Part shown: positions 1-9,900 of the stretch, in pieces
Layout of the letters: the number at the start of each line of letters is the position of its first letter
Position numbering within the stretch: the stretch's first letter is position 1
Assembly (NCBI GenBank): GCA_017517815.1
Contig: JAFWYA010000006.1
Location: forward strand, 1 to 64,000
Source: Clostridia bacterium
GTDB taxonomy: Bacteria; Bacillota_A; Clostridia; Christensenellales; Aristaeellaceae
DNA: 64,000 nucleotides
Direction: 5' to 3'
Notes under the pieces: generated by a model
The model's database searches: none
Seen by the model: the letters and a program-made list of their open reading frames with translations, nothing else
What the model was told of the DNA's origin: nothing
Position numbers and translations under genes: made by a program

Positions 1-275
1 ACCTCAACGGTGAAGTCCACGTGACCGGGGGTGTCGATGATATTGATGCGGTGGCCTTTCCACTGACAGGTGGTAGCGGCAGAAGTGATGGTGATGCCAC
101 GCTCCTGCTCCTGAACCATCCAGTCCATGGTGGCGCCGCCTTCATGGGTTTCACCCAGACGGTGAACGCGACCCGTGTAGAAGAGAATACGCTCGGAAGT
201 GGTGGTCTTACCGGCGTCGATGTGAGCCATGATGCCGATATTGCGCACCTTATCCAGCGGGTGACTTCTAGGCAT
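1..275 (-). CDS. fusA: Elongation factor G, N-terminal part (runs off the window)
   Basis: Translational GTPase that drives translocation on the ribosome. Only the first 91 codons are inside the window; the gene continues beyond position 1. The translation starts [20 protein letters not shown] and shows the G1 loop [15 protein letters not shown], the switch region [10 protein letters not shown] and the G3 motif DTPGHVDF, all diagnostic of EF-G. The start ATG (complement of 273-275) is preceded by an AGGAGA ribosome binding site. It is the last visible gene of the str operon, 89 bp downstream of rpsG, the usual order rpsL-rpsG-fusA. Confidence 0.97.
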   Translation of the reverse strand, partial: MPRSHPLDKVRNIGIMAHIDAGKTTTSERILFYTGRVHRLGETHEGGATMDWMVQEQERGITITSAATTCQWKGHRINIIDTPGHVDFTVE

Positions 276-364
276 AACGAAGGGTCTCCTTTCACATTAC
301 AAGCTTTCTGTACATACCTTCCATCCAGACGGGGCGCCACGCCCCGTCCGCCTGCATCGCGCTA

Positions 365-925
<561 letters not shown>

Positions 926-1106
926 TCAAAGCGCAACTGCGCACAGGTTTCTGTCGGCCTTCAGCATCGGCCGCTCCCGGCACTACGGGAAAGTCACGCG
1001 GTGTGCATGGCACAGGTTGCATCCTTACATGCGTCTTGCATGGGATGTGCCACACGCCTGCGCCCACTCCGAAACGGGCTGCAAGCTGCAGCGCAGGAAA
1101 ACGTGC

Positions 1107-1481
1107 TTACTTCTTGGGCCTCTTCGCGCCGTACTTGGAACGGGACTGCATTCTCTTGGCAACGCCGGCAGTATCCAGAGCGCCGCGGATGATGTGGTAA
1201 CGAACGCCGGGCAGGTCGCGAACACGGCCGCCGCGGATCAGCACCACGCTGTGCTCCTGAAGATTGTGGCCGATGCCAGGGATGTAGCACGTACCTTCGA
1301 TGCCGTTGGTCAGGCGGATACGGGCAATCTTACGCAGGGCGGAGTTGGGCTTCTTGGGGGTCGTGGTCTTAACGCTGAGGCATACGCCGCGCTTCTGCGG
1401 GCACTCCTGCAGGATGGGAGCCGTCGACCTGTTTTCAACCTTTTTCCGACCCTTGCGGATCAGCTGATTGATCGTGGGCAT
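1107..1481 (-). CDS. rpsL: 30S ribosomal protein S12
   Basis: Decoding-centre protein of the small subunit, 124 residues as usual. The conserved [13 protein letters not shown] and [13 protein letters not shown] loops are present. Lys43 is retained, but residue 88 is Arg (codon complement of 1218-1220), where the family normally has Lys. In several bacteria Lys88 to Arg is a known streptomycin-resistance substitution. Second gene of the visible str operon, 77 bp after the L7Ae-like gene. Identity is certain; the effect of Arg88 on the drug is inferred. Confidence 0.97.
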   Translation of the reverse strand: MPTINQLIRKGRKKVENRSTAPILQECPQKRGVCLSVKTTTPKKPNSALRKIARIRLTNGIEGTCYIPGIGHNLQEHSVVLIRGGRVRDLPGVRYHIIRGALDTAGVAKRMQSRSKYGAKRPKK

Positions 1482-1558
1482 AGAGACACCTCCGAATTGA
1501 TATGCTATAAACGCGCCGCAACCTCAGCGCTTTATAGTCTCTTTGGAATGGCGTGTGC

Positions 1559-1804
1559 TCACTTGAGCACTGCGGCAGCCGCAGCTTTTACGTCTACCGT
1601 GCAGAGCCTGCCAAGCTCATGCATGCTGTCCACCACGGTGACAGGGACGCGTTTTTCCTCACACAGACCGTTGATCCGGTGATAGATAAAACCGTCTGCA
1701 TCCTTACCAAGAAAGACACGTGCGGCCTTGTCCTCGTTGAGGGCGCGCAGCACCTGTTTGGTGCCAACCACACGCTTGTCCGCCTGACTGAGCAGGTTTT
1801 CCAT
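1559..1804 (-). CDS. L7Ae-like RNA-binding ribosomal protein (YbxF/RplGB type)
   Basis: Small protein of 81 residues in the L7Ae/L30e family, which binds kink-turn RNA; in Bacilli the homologue sits in the same place before rpsL. The conserved block VVGTKQVLRALNEDKAARVFLG (split here as VVGTKQVLRAL and NEDKAARVFLG) is present. I chose the internal start MENLLSQADKR because AAAGGAGG lies seven bases upstream; an in-frame ATG 45 bp earlier lacks such a site. It is the first gene after a strong promoter at 1927-1956, so here the str operon starts without rpoB/rpoC inside the window. Confidence 0.85.
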   Translation of the reverse strand: MENLLSQADKRVVGTKQVLRALNEDKAARVFLGKDADGFIYHRINGLCEEKRVPVTVVDSMHELGRLCTVDVKAAAAAVLK

Positions 1805-1926
1805 CAAAGCCGCCTCCTTTGCCTGGGGTGGGATCTGTCGCCGCCGCACACGCTTGCGGGCTTACTTCCCCGCCTTTATCGCGAAAGAAGGGCACACCAA
1901 AAGCGCATACTTCGCACAACCATACC

Positions 1927-1956
1927 ATAATAGCATGTTTTCAAGTGAAAAGTCAA
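1927..1956 (-). promoter_or_regulatory. Promoter of the str operon
   Basis: On the minus strand TTGACT is followed after 18 bp by TATTAT, with TG one base upstream (extended -10). It reads into the L7Ae-like gene and rpsL-rpsG-fusA. Confidence 0.75.
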
Positions 1957-2055
1957 TTGTTTCTCAAGAAAATTATTGTGCAAACCGATGAAAATTTTGA
2001 GGCTGCACATTGTTTTTCCTGCATGGGATTTTCCTTCCCGGATACGACATGTGCA

Positions 2056-3177
2056 TCACTCACTGCGGCCTTCATTGCGCATTTTCAGCAGTGCCGCGAC
2101 GACCTGCCGAACCACTTCGCTGGCGCCGGTGGAAAACAGCGAGTGCAGCATCTTCACCACGTCGCGCTTCACCTTTGCATCCAGCCCGCGAATGGCCTCC
2201 AGCATGCGCGCGGCGCTTTCCAGCCAGTCAGTGGCAAGATCGGTCACCAGCTCGGCCTGTGCAGCGTCCACCACATTGTAAAGCGTGTCCACCAGCAGGC
2301 GGCGTTTTTCGATATCCATGCCGGCCAGCCACGCATGCATGGCCTCGTCGGTGATCCTGCCGGTCATGTCGACTCCGGCCAGGGTGACAAACGCCCCGTT
2401 CTCCACCTGCCAGGTCATGGCATCATGCTGCAGGATGCCCACAGTTCTGGCCTCCACCACGGTGTAGACCGGGTGATAGTTGAGCAGCATCCCCACGATG
2501 CTGCTTTCGGGAAGATAGCTTTCAATGCGTTCGCTGATGCCTGCATACCCGGGGCTGCCAAGCGTATCCTCGTCCACGCCGGGCGCATCATAGGCATAGA
2601 TGCGGCGAATGCGTCCTGCGGTCTCCTCATCCGCCGTCGCCCCTGCGAACACCGACAGATTGCCGCCCTTGCTGTGGCCGCACAGCAGCAGATCATCCTG
2701 CGTGCGCAGAGCTGCACGGCGCACATATTCCGCCGCCTCGTGCTGGGAGGGCACCGTCATGTAGCACATGTTGAAGTCTTCCTTCCAGCCAACCACCGTC
2801 AGGTCGGTGCCGCGGAACGCCACGCAGCTCACCCCGCCCGGAAGCCGGTATGTACATGCGCAAAACTGCATTTCGCGCTGTGTATCGATCTGGTTGACGT
2901 AATCGCACAGCCGCCAGTGACGATAGCGCTGCAGGCCTGCGCAGCATTCAAACAGCCGCCAGCGCCTTTTCTGAAAGCGGTCAAACCCTTCCGGGTCGAC
3001 GTTCGCCTTCAGGAATGCCCACGCCTCTTCCACCGTGCAGCTGCCGCCGTCGTCCAGATATCCCTCCATGGGCAGATACACCAGCTGCGAAAGCACCAGC
3101 GCATCCAGCGCGTCAAAGGGGCGATCGTCCAGCGACCACTCCCCCACTGCCAGCGCGTGATCCTGTATGTTGGGCAT
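2056..3177 (-). CDS. DUF2974 (Mbeg1-like) alpha/beta-hydrolase family protein
   Basis: Protein of 373 residues resembling the DUF2974 family, predicted lipase-like alpha/beta hydrolases. The nucleophile-elbow motif GHSKGGNLSVFAG (about residues 165-178) and an early FDALDALVLSQLVYLPME block are visible. The start MPNIQDHALAVGEW is preferred over an ATG 21 bp upstream because AAAGGCGG is correctly spaced. No signal peptide. It follows the terminator that closes the plsX-smc operon, so it is probably transcribed separately. Substrate unknown. Confidence 0.8.
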   Translation of the reverse strand: MPNIQDHALAVGEWSLDDRPFDALDALVLSQLVYLPMEGYLDDGGSCTVEEAWAFLKANVDPEGFDRFQKRRWRLFECCAGLQRYRHWRLCDYVNQIDTQREMQFCACTYRLPGGVSCVAFRGTDLTVVGWKEDFNMCYMTVPSQHEAAEYVRRAALRTQDDLLLCGHSKGGNLSVFAGATADEETAGRIRRIYAYDAPGVDEDTLGSPGYAGISERIESYLPESSIVGMLLNYHPVYTVVEARTVGILQHDAMTWQVENGAFVTLAGVDMTGRITDEAMHAWLAGMDIEKRRLLVDTLYNVVDAAQAELVTDLATDWLESAARMLEAIRGLDAKVKRDVVKMLHSLFSTGASEVVRQVVAALLKMRNEGRSE

Positions 3178-3197
3178 CAGCAAACCGCCTTTCGTCA

Positions 3198-3232
3198 CAA
3201 AAAGCCTCTGTTTTTCACAGAGGCTTTTTCTT
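3198..3232 (-). terminator. Rho-independent terminator of the plsX-smc-trmH operon
   Basis: Perfect 11-bp stem (AAAGCCTCTGT and complement, 3201-3227) followed on the minus strand by a T run. It lies directly after the stop of the DUF436 gene. Flanking A/T runs could let it work on both strands. Confidence 0.8.
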
Positions 3233-3233
3233 T

Positions 3234-3794
3234 TTACTTTTCAGGGTACTGGGCTCGGCTGCCGCCAATGAAGGGCAGACGCGAATAGGCCATCACCACA
3301 TGGGCCTGGCCCACTTTGGTTTCGCCTTCGCCCATACGCAGCGGCACCGCCACGGGGCGCAGATGCATGCCCACCAGCGTGTCGCCCACGTCGATAGCGG
3401 CGTCAGCCTGAATGCTCACAGCCACGGCAGGCTGCGCGAAGCGCTTGTAGGCGGCTGCGCCTACGCTGCCGCCAGCCTTGGGCACAGGCATCACGTTCAC
3501 CTGCGTCAGGCGCAGATGATCCAGCACGTCCTGCTCCATCACCAGCGCGCGATTGAGATGCTCGCAGCACTGGAAAACAGGATGCAGTTCAAGCTCTTTG
3601 CAGGTATCGATCATGGTCATGGCCAGCGCGTCGCCCAGTTCCGGCACGCTGTTGTGGCCGATATGTCCGCCGGCCACCTCGCTGGTGGAGCAGCCCATCA
3701 CCACCACTGCGCCTGCGCGCAGATGGCCCGCCTCCTTCAGATAGCGGATGCACTGCGCAAGCTGGTCGGTAATGGCTTTATATTCTTCGTACAT
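3234..3794 (-). CDS. DUF436 / TIGR01440 family protein (YwlG-like)
   Basis: Conserved cytosolic protein of 186 residues. The start EEYKAITDQLAQCIRYL, the block VVVMGCSTSEVAGGHIGHNS and the tail with GQAHVVMAYSRLPFIGG match the DUF436 (YwlG) family, whose biochemical role is not established. It is the last gene of the long minus-strand operon, 12 bp after the TrmH gene and just before a strong terminator. Confidence 0.85.
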   Translation of the reverse strand: MYEEYKAITDQLAQCIRYLKEAGHLRAGAVVVMGCSTSEVAGGHIGHNSVPELGDALAMTMIDTCKELELHPVFQCCEHLNRALVMEQDVLDHLRLTQVNVMPVPKAGGSVGAAAYKRFAQPAVAVSIQADAAIDVGDTLVGMHLRPVAVPLRMGEGETKVGQAHVVMAYSRLPFIGGSRAQYPEK

Positions 3795-3806
3795 GGTTTT
3801 TTCTCC

Positions 3807-4532
3807 TTACTTTTCGGCATGCACGAACGCATACGCGCCGATGCCGACTGCGATGGACAGGTTGAGCGAGTCGATCCTGTCGTTGTGGGGAATGCGCACG
3901 GCCTGTCCCATTTCAGCAAACTCTGCAGGCAGGCCGCTGCCCTCGTTGCCAAAAACCAGCGCATAGGGGCGCTGCAGGCCGGCCACAGCCTCCTCCAGCA
4001 TAACGGAACCATCCAGCATGAACGGGTAGAGCGCATGCGTGGGATGCTCCATGCGGTAGAGGCTGAAGTCCTCGTAATACTTCACGCGCAGGCTGAACAC
4101 CGCGCCCATGGTGGCGCGCACCACCTTGGGATCAAACACGTCCGCCGCCGGGCGGATGATGGCGATGTCCTCCACGCCAAGGCCCAGAAGCGTGCGCTGG
4201 ATGGTGCCCAGATTGCCCTCGTCCATGGGATGATGCAGCACCACATGCGGCGCGTCCTTTTTCAGTTCGCTCTGCCACTTTTCAAATACCACGGCGGCAA
4301 AGCAGTTCTGCTTGCCGCTGATGCGGCTGAGCGCCTTGTCGGCGATCTCCTCGCGCACATGATGTTCGCGGCAGATCTCGCGCAGCTTTTCAACGCCCTC
4401 GCCCTGCGCCCTTTCGCTCAAAAGCAGGCGCAGGGCGCGTTCAGGGGCGTTTTGCATCAGCTGCAGCGACGGAAACACGCCCGGGGCGTAGCTGTAGTTC
4501 AAATCCGAGCTGTATGGTTTCAGCGGCGGCAT
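3807..4532 (-). CDS. TrmH/SpoU-family RNA 2'-O-methyltransferase
   Basis: SAM-dependent RNA ribose methyltransferase of 241 residues, with an N-terminal substrate-binding part and a C-terminal SPOUT knot. Visible motifs are NLGTIQRTLLGLGVEDIAII (motif 1), ALVFGNEGSGLP (motif 2) and RIDSLNLSIAVGIGAYAF (motif 3). The start MPPLKPYSS was taken because GAGG stands eight bases upstream; a longer ORF start would run into the preceding gene. Ten bp downstream of an acetyltransferase gene in the same operon. Target rRNA or tRNA cannot be told. Confidence 0.87.
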   Translation of the reverse strand: MPPLKPYSSDLNYSYAPGVFPSLQLMQNAPERALRLLLSERAQGEGVEKLREICREHHVREEIADKALSRISGKQNCFAAVVFEKWQSELKKDAPHVVLHHPMDEGNLGTIQRTLLGLGVEDIAIIRPAADVFDPKVVRATMGAVFSLRVKYYEDFSLYRMEHPTHALYPFMLDGSVMLEEAVAGLQRPYALVFGNEGSGLPAEFAEMGQAVRIPHNDRIDSLNLSIAVGIGAYAFVHAEK

Positions 4533-4542
4533 ATCAAGTACC

Positions 4543-5124
4543 TCACTTGCCCTTCTGGGCCTCGTATTCTTCTCTGAGCAGGCTGTACACCACATTGTCG
4601 GTCACGGTGCCGTCCGGCAGCGCAAGCGCATGGCGGATGGTGCCTTCGCACGTGAAGCCCAGCTTCTTGATAACGCGGCGGCTCTTCTGGTTGAATGGAA
4701 AATGCCCCACCGACACCACCGGGCAGCCCAGTTCTTCAAAAGCATATTGCAGCACCGCACGGCAGGCCTCGGTGGCGAAGCCCTGTCCCCAGTACTTTTC
4801 GCCCAGCACATAGCCCAGATCGCGGCAGTTTTCCACGCGGCGCGACCCGTCTTTGTGCAGTCCGATGGAGCCGATCACATGCCCGGTGCTCTTGTCCACG
4901 ACCGCCCACACGTCGCCTGCCTCAATGAACATCTGCACCACGCGGCGGCTGTCGTCCAGCGACTTGTGCGGTGCCCAGCCGGCCATGGGTCCCACGGTTT
5001 CGCTTTGCGCATAGGCGTACACATCCACCGCGTCATTGGGGTCAAAGGTGCGCAGCACAAGCCGTTCGGTGCGCAGCACCGGCAGCGTGGGAGCAGCAGG
5101 CTTTTTGTGTTTGAAGAAGCTCAC
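4543..5124 (-). CDS. GNAT N-acetyltransferase, RimJ/RimL type
   Basis: Acetyl-CoA-dependent N-acetyltransferase of 193 residues. It opens with the typical LRTERLVLRTFDPNDAVDVY strand and has the acetyl-CoA motif LGYVLGEKYWGQGFATEAC (about residues 90-108), then FNQKSRRVIKKLGF. Such proteins acetylate N-termini or small amines; the substrate is unknown. The start overlaps the stop of the DUF975 gene by 4 bp, showing translational coupling within the operon. Confidence 0.85.
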   Translation of the reverse strand: MSFFKHKKPAAPTLPVLRTERLVLRTFDPNDAVDVYAYAQSETVGPMAGWAPHKSLDDSRRVVQMFIEAGDVWAVVDKSTGHVIGSIGLHKDGSRRVENCRDLGYVLGEKYWGQGFATEACRAVLQYAFEELGCPVVSVGHFPFNQKSRRVIKKLGFTCEGTIRHALALPDGTVTDNVVYSLLREEYEAQKGK

Positions 5125-6044
5125 CGGTCATCATCTCCGTTATTGGACTGATCGTTCATGTTTTCTTCGATTTCGTCAAAGGGCGATTCATCCATGCCCA
5201 TCTCATGGAAATGGCTGCGTGCATCACGCACAAGGCCCTCCATGCCGCCGGGGCGGCTGACCGCGCAGTAAAATACCGCGCAGGATGCATTCATGTAGGT
5301 GGACACCGCCAGCGACAAAAACTGCGCAACAACCAGCGCGATCACGGGGTTCATATCCAGCAGGAACATCTGCACCAGCGAGATCAGCAGGTTCCAGCCG
5401 ATGAAGCTCAGCTGCAGCATGAAATAGCTCATTTTCATGTGCTGCATGCTGTCCTTGCTTTTGCGGATGGCCTGCCGCGCCGTCAGGGAGGGATCCTCCG
5501 CCAGATAGAACGCGGCCATGCTGTAGCGCAGCGCGGCGATAATACCCGGAATGATGAACAAAAGCGACCACAGGAAGATCTTCACCGCCATGATCACATA
5601 CAGCCACAGCGAGCGGAAAAACAGATTCAGCCTTGCCGTCAGACCAGCCGCAAAGCCGATGTCCTCGCCGTCGATGCGGCGGATGAAATAGTGGCTGAGG
5701 CTGACGTTGAGCACAGGACTTACGACCAGCGCCAGCAGGTTGCCGCCCAGCAGCAGCATCCACGTACTCTGCGGCACGCTGGTGATAGCAGCATAGAGGC
5801 GGCGGTACAGGTCCAGCACCTCATGATAGTGCGCGCTTTCAGGCGTAATGCCTTCCGGCATGGAACCAAGCGTCATGCTCAGGCTGCTCATCAGAGGGTT
5901 GATGTCCTGCATGGTCACGCTCTGGGCCACCTGAGCAACCGTCAGAAAAATACCGCTGAAAAAGGTGACCAGCAAAGCGGTCTGCCAGTTGCCCTTCAGC
6001 GCCTGGCGCGCCTTGTGTTTGAAAAAGAAAGAACCCAGCATCAT
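5121..6044 (-). CDS. DUF975 family polytopic membrane protein
   Basis: Integral membrane protein of 307 residues resembling the DUF975 family common in Clostridia. It has a positively charged start (FFFKHKARQALKGNW) and about five hydrophobic segments, including a GGNLLALVVSPVLNV segment and an IFLWSLLFIIPGIIAALRYS segment, the latter with the characteristic PGI..RYS motif followed by AAFYLAEDPSLTARQAIRKS. Function unknown. It sits 20 bp after ftsY, but this link is not informative about its job. Confidence 0.82.
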   Translation of the reverse strand: MMLGSFFFKHKARQALKGNWQTALLVTFFSGIFLTVAQVAQSVTMQDINPLMSSLSMTLGSMPEGITPESAHYHEVLDLYRRLYAAITSVPQSTWMLLLGGNLLALVVSPVLNVSLSHYFIRRIDGEDIGFAAGLTARLNLFFRSLWLYVIMAVKIFLWSLLFIIPGIIAALRYSMAAFYLAEDPSLTARQAIRKSKDSMQHMKMSYFMLQLSFIGWNLLISLVQMFLLDMNPVIALVVAQFLSLAVSTYMNASCAVFYCAVSRPGGMEGLVRDARSHFHEMGMDESPFDEIEENMNDQSNNGDDDR

Positions 6045-6064
6045 TGTATTCTGTCCCCCGGTGA

Positions 6065-6976
6065 TTATTCAAACAGTGCGTCCACGAATTCGCGGGCGTT
6101 GAAGCTCTGCAGGTCTTCGATGCCCTCGCCCACGCCCACATACATGACCGGCACGCCCAGCTCCTGCACGATGGGGAAGGCGATGCCGCCCTTGGCGGTG
6201 CCGTCCAGCTTGGTAAGCACAATACCGTTGATGCCGGCAGCCTCGCGGAACGCCTTGGCCTGCGCCAGGCCGTTCTGACCGGTGGTGGCGTCCACCACCA
6301 GCATGCAGCGCACGGCGGCCTCGGGATACTCGCGGTCGATGACGCGGCGCATCTTTTCCATTTCGTCCATCAGGTTCTTCTTGTTGTGCAGGCGTCCGGC
6401 GGTATCCACGATAAGCAGGTCGGCCTTGCGGCTCTTGGCAGCCTGCACGCCGTCAAACACCACGCCGGCGGGATCGGCGCCTTCCTTGTGGCGCACGATG
6501 GGGCAGCGGGCGCGCTCGCTCCACACCTGCAGCTGATCAGCCGCAGCGGCGCGGAAGGTATCGGCTGCGCACAGGATGATGGTGCGGCCCAGGCCCTGGA
6601 AACGCAGGGCCAGCTTGCCGATGGTGGTGGTCTTGCCCACGCCGTTGACGCCCACCATCAGGATGATCATGGGCCAGCGCAGGGTTTCCTTGGGCGCGTC
6701 GAGCATTTTGACCAAAATGTCCTTGAGCGCATTCTTGGCCTCCACAGAGGACTTGATCTTGTTGGCTTCTACATGCGCGCGCAGCTGCTCGATAGCCTCT
6801 CCCGCGCACTTTGCGCCCATGTCGCTGAGGATCAGCGCATCCATCAGGTCGTCATAAAAATCCTCGTCCACAGGACGGTCGGGCGCAACAGCGGCGTCCA
6901 TGGCTACGGCCATATGCTCGCGGCTTTTGAACAGGCCTTCGCGCAGGCGGCTGAAAAGACTCTTCTTTTCACTCAT
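6065..6976 (-). CDS. ftsY: Signal recognition particle receptor FtsY
   Basis: SRP receptor GTPase that delivers ribosome-nascent chain complexes to the translocon. The NG domain is complete in 303 residues: P-loop GVNGVGKTTTIGKLA (about 113-127), DTAGRLHNKKNLMDEM (G3) and TKLDGTAKGG (G4/closing loop). The acidic A domain is very short, as in many Gram-positives. It lies 15 bp downstream of smc, a conserved rnc-smc-ftsY order in Bacillota. Confidence 0.97.
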   Translation of the reverse strand: MSEKKSLFSRLREGLFKSREHMAVAMDAAVAPDRPVDEDFYDDLMDALILSDMGAKCAGEAIEQLRAHVEANKIKSSVEAKNALKDILVKMLDAPKETLRWPMIILMVGVNGVGKTTTIGKLALRFQGLGRTIILCAADTFRAAAADQLQVWSERARCPIVRHKEGADPAGVVFDGVQAAKSRKADLLIVDTAGRLHNKKNLMDEMEKMRRVIDREYPEAAVRCMLVVDATTGQNGLAQAKAFREAAGINGIVLTKLDGTAKGGIAFPIVQELGVPVMYVGVGEGIEDLQSFNAREFVDALFE

Positions 6977-6991
6977 TTGGGGTGCCTCCCT

Positions 6992-9900
6992 TTATTCGTA
7001 ATCGGTCAGGTTGACGCTGACCATGCTGCTCACGCCGCGTTCCTCCATGGCTACGCCAAAAAGCGTGTCGCAGCGTTCCATGGTTCCCTTGCGGTGGGTC
7101 ACGACGATGAACTGCGTGTCGCGGCTGAATTCCTTGAGATAGTCGGCAAAATAGCTGATGTTTGCGTCGTCAAGCGCAGCCTCGATCTCATCGAGGATAC
7201 AGAACGGCGTGGGCTTGAGCTTGAGCATGGCAAACAGGATGGCGATGGCGGTCAGCGCTCGTTCGCCGCCGGAGAAGAGGCTCAAAAGCTGGCGCTTCTT
7301 TCCCGGAGGCTGAACGATGATCTCAATGCCGCAGTTGAGCGGGTCATTGGGATCAGACAGGCTGATCTCGCCGTAGCCGCCGCCAAACAGGCGCGTGAAG
7401 GTTTCGGCAAAATAGCCCTGCAGCTCCGTAAACTGGCCCACAAAAACGGTTTTCATCTGGTCCAGCAGCTGGGCGATCAGCGACTGCAGGTCGCCCTTGG
7501 CCTGTTCCAGATCGTTCTTCTGGGCACTGAGCTGGGTAAAGCGCTCGTATTTCTCGGCGTACTCTTCGATCGCACCCACGTTTACGTTGCCCATGGCGCG
7601 AATCCGGTCGCGGATACGTTGGGCGTCGCGGTCAGCCTCGCCCTCGTCAAAGGCGCTGGTGAGGGTTTCGCCGTGGGCGGGTTCGTCTCCTGCATTGCGC
7701 TGGTCGTACTCGTCGCGCGCTTCCACAGCGCCGGCATAGCTGAGCTCGTAGGTGTTCCACAGACGGTCATTCAAGGTGCTCAGGTCGTTGCGGATGCGGC
7801 CCAGCGCCATCTCCTGACGGTGCATGCGCTCAGTCTCGTGGGCGCTGAGCTTTTGCGCAGCGTCGATATCGCCCTGGATCTCGCGCAGCTCCGCCTGCTT
7901 CTGGTCGCGCCTGTGCTCGGTATCATCCACATGTGCGCGAGCTTCCTCCACATGGCGTTCGCACGCGCTGATCATCTGGCCGGCAGTCTGCTGGGCGCTT
8001 TCGGCCTCGGCCACGTCCTCCAGCGCCTGCGCACGCTTCGCGCGCAGGTTTTCCAGTTCCTCACGGCAGGTTTCACTGTCGCCCTGCAGGCGGTCGCGGT
8101 CGCGCTGCAGACGGTCGACGTCGTGCTCGGCATTCTGCAAAGTGAGCATGGCGTCGGTGAGCAGCTCCTGCGCATTTTCGCGTTCGCGGCGGGCACGATT
8201 GAGCCTGTCGGACAAATCCTCGGTCTTTGCCGCCAGTTCCTCGCTGGATACATCCTCCATGCTGGACTGCTGCTCGATTCGCGCAAGCTCCTGCGCGATC
8301 TCCTCCAGACTTTCGTCCAGCTGTTCAACGGCTGCGCGCAGGGCTTCCAGACGCTGCTGATGTGCGTCCATATCGGCCTGTGCGCTCTTTAAGCGTTCAG
8401 TGTCGCGCACCACGGCGATCTCCTGCTGATGCAGTTCGTACTGGGCGCTTTCGCGGCGTTCCTTTTCGCCGGCGCGGCGCTGTTCCATTTCGGCGATCTC
8501 GTTTTGCGCATTCTGGGCGCGAAGGTTGATCTCAGCCAGTTTGTCGGCCAGCTCCTTCATTTCGCGCTCGCGGCCCAGCAGGTTCTGGGCCTTTTGCTGA
8601 ATGCTGCCGCCGGTCATGGAGCCGCCGGAGTGCATCACGTCGCCCTCCAGCGTAACAAGCCTGAAGGCATGGCCGCCGGCGCGCATGATCTGAATGCCGC
8701 AGTCGAGGTTTTTGGCCACAACAGTGCGGCCCAGCAGGTTTTCCACCACGTCCTTGTAAATGGGATCGTAGCTGCAAAGCTCGCTGGCCACGCCCACACA
8801 GCCCTCCATTTTGAGCACTTCGCGCTCACGGGCGTTGAGGGTGCGGCCCTTGATGGTGTTCAGCGGCAGGAACGTCGCGCGGCCCAGACGGTTTTTGCGC
8901 AGGTAGTCGATGAGGATCTTGGCGTCCTGCTCGGTCTGGGTGACGATGTTCTGCATGGCGGCGCCCAGCGCCATATCCATGGCCGTTTCGTACTCACGCG
9001 GCACATGCACCAGCATGGCGACCACGTCGTGCACGCCCCTGAGCTGGCTGCGCTTGGCATAGGTCAGCGCATTTTTGACGGAATACTGGTAGCCCTCGTA
9101 GCCGTCCTGCAGCTCCTTGAGGGTACGCAGACGGGTATCCATCGCGCGGGCAGACTGCAGGTCCTCCTGCATCTGCTTCTGGCGGGCCAGAATGTCCTGC
9201 AGAAGCTGCTTTGTGCTCTGCTCGAACGCCTCTGCGCCGTGCTTCAGCTCATCCAGACGGGCCTGTTCGTTTTGCAGATTGCTCTGCGCCAGTTCAAGCG
9301 CCGCAGCCAGTTCAGCCTCGCGGGCCTCCTCAGCGCCAATCTGCTGGCCGATCTCCTCGCGGCGGGCGGTCATCTGCTGCTGCATGGCGCTGTGGCGCGC
9401 ATGAGAGGTGCGCACGGTCTGCATGCGGTTCATGCGCTCCATGATATAGGTCTTGTGTGCGGAGAGCTCCTCTTCAAGCTTCTCAGCTTTTTGAGTGGCC
9501 TGCGCATGGGCCGCGCGGCGGTTTTCAAGCGACTGCCGGGCCTGATCCAGCAGGTTTTTCGCCTCGCTTAAGCCGCCGTCGGACTGGGTCATCGTGGCCT
9601 CGATCAGCCGCAGACGCGCCTGCAGGCTTTCCGCCTCGCTGTCGAGGCGCTGCACGGTCTCTCCGCCGTTTTGGATGCGGTTGCGGATCTCACTGAGGGC
9701 CTCGCGTGCAGCATGCAGCGCATCGCTCTGACGCAGCAGTGCGTCATGCGCCTGACTCAGCGCCTGCTGAATGGCCTCCTGCTGCGCCTCGCCCTCAGCG
9801 CGGCGGGCAGTGGCTTCCTCCAGTACGGCGTTGGCCTCGCGCACGGCGTCGCTCACCTGCAAAAGGGCCTGCTCGGCAGCACTTTCCTTTTCATGCAGGC

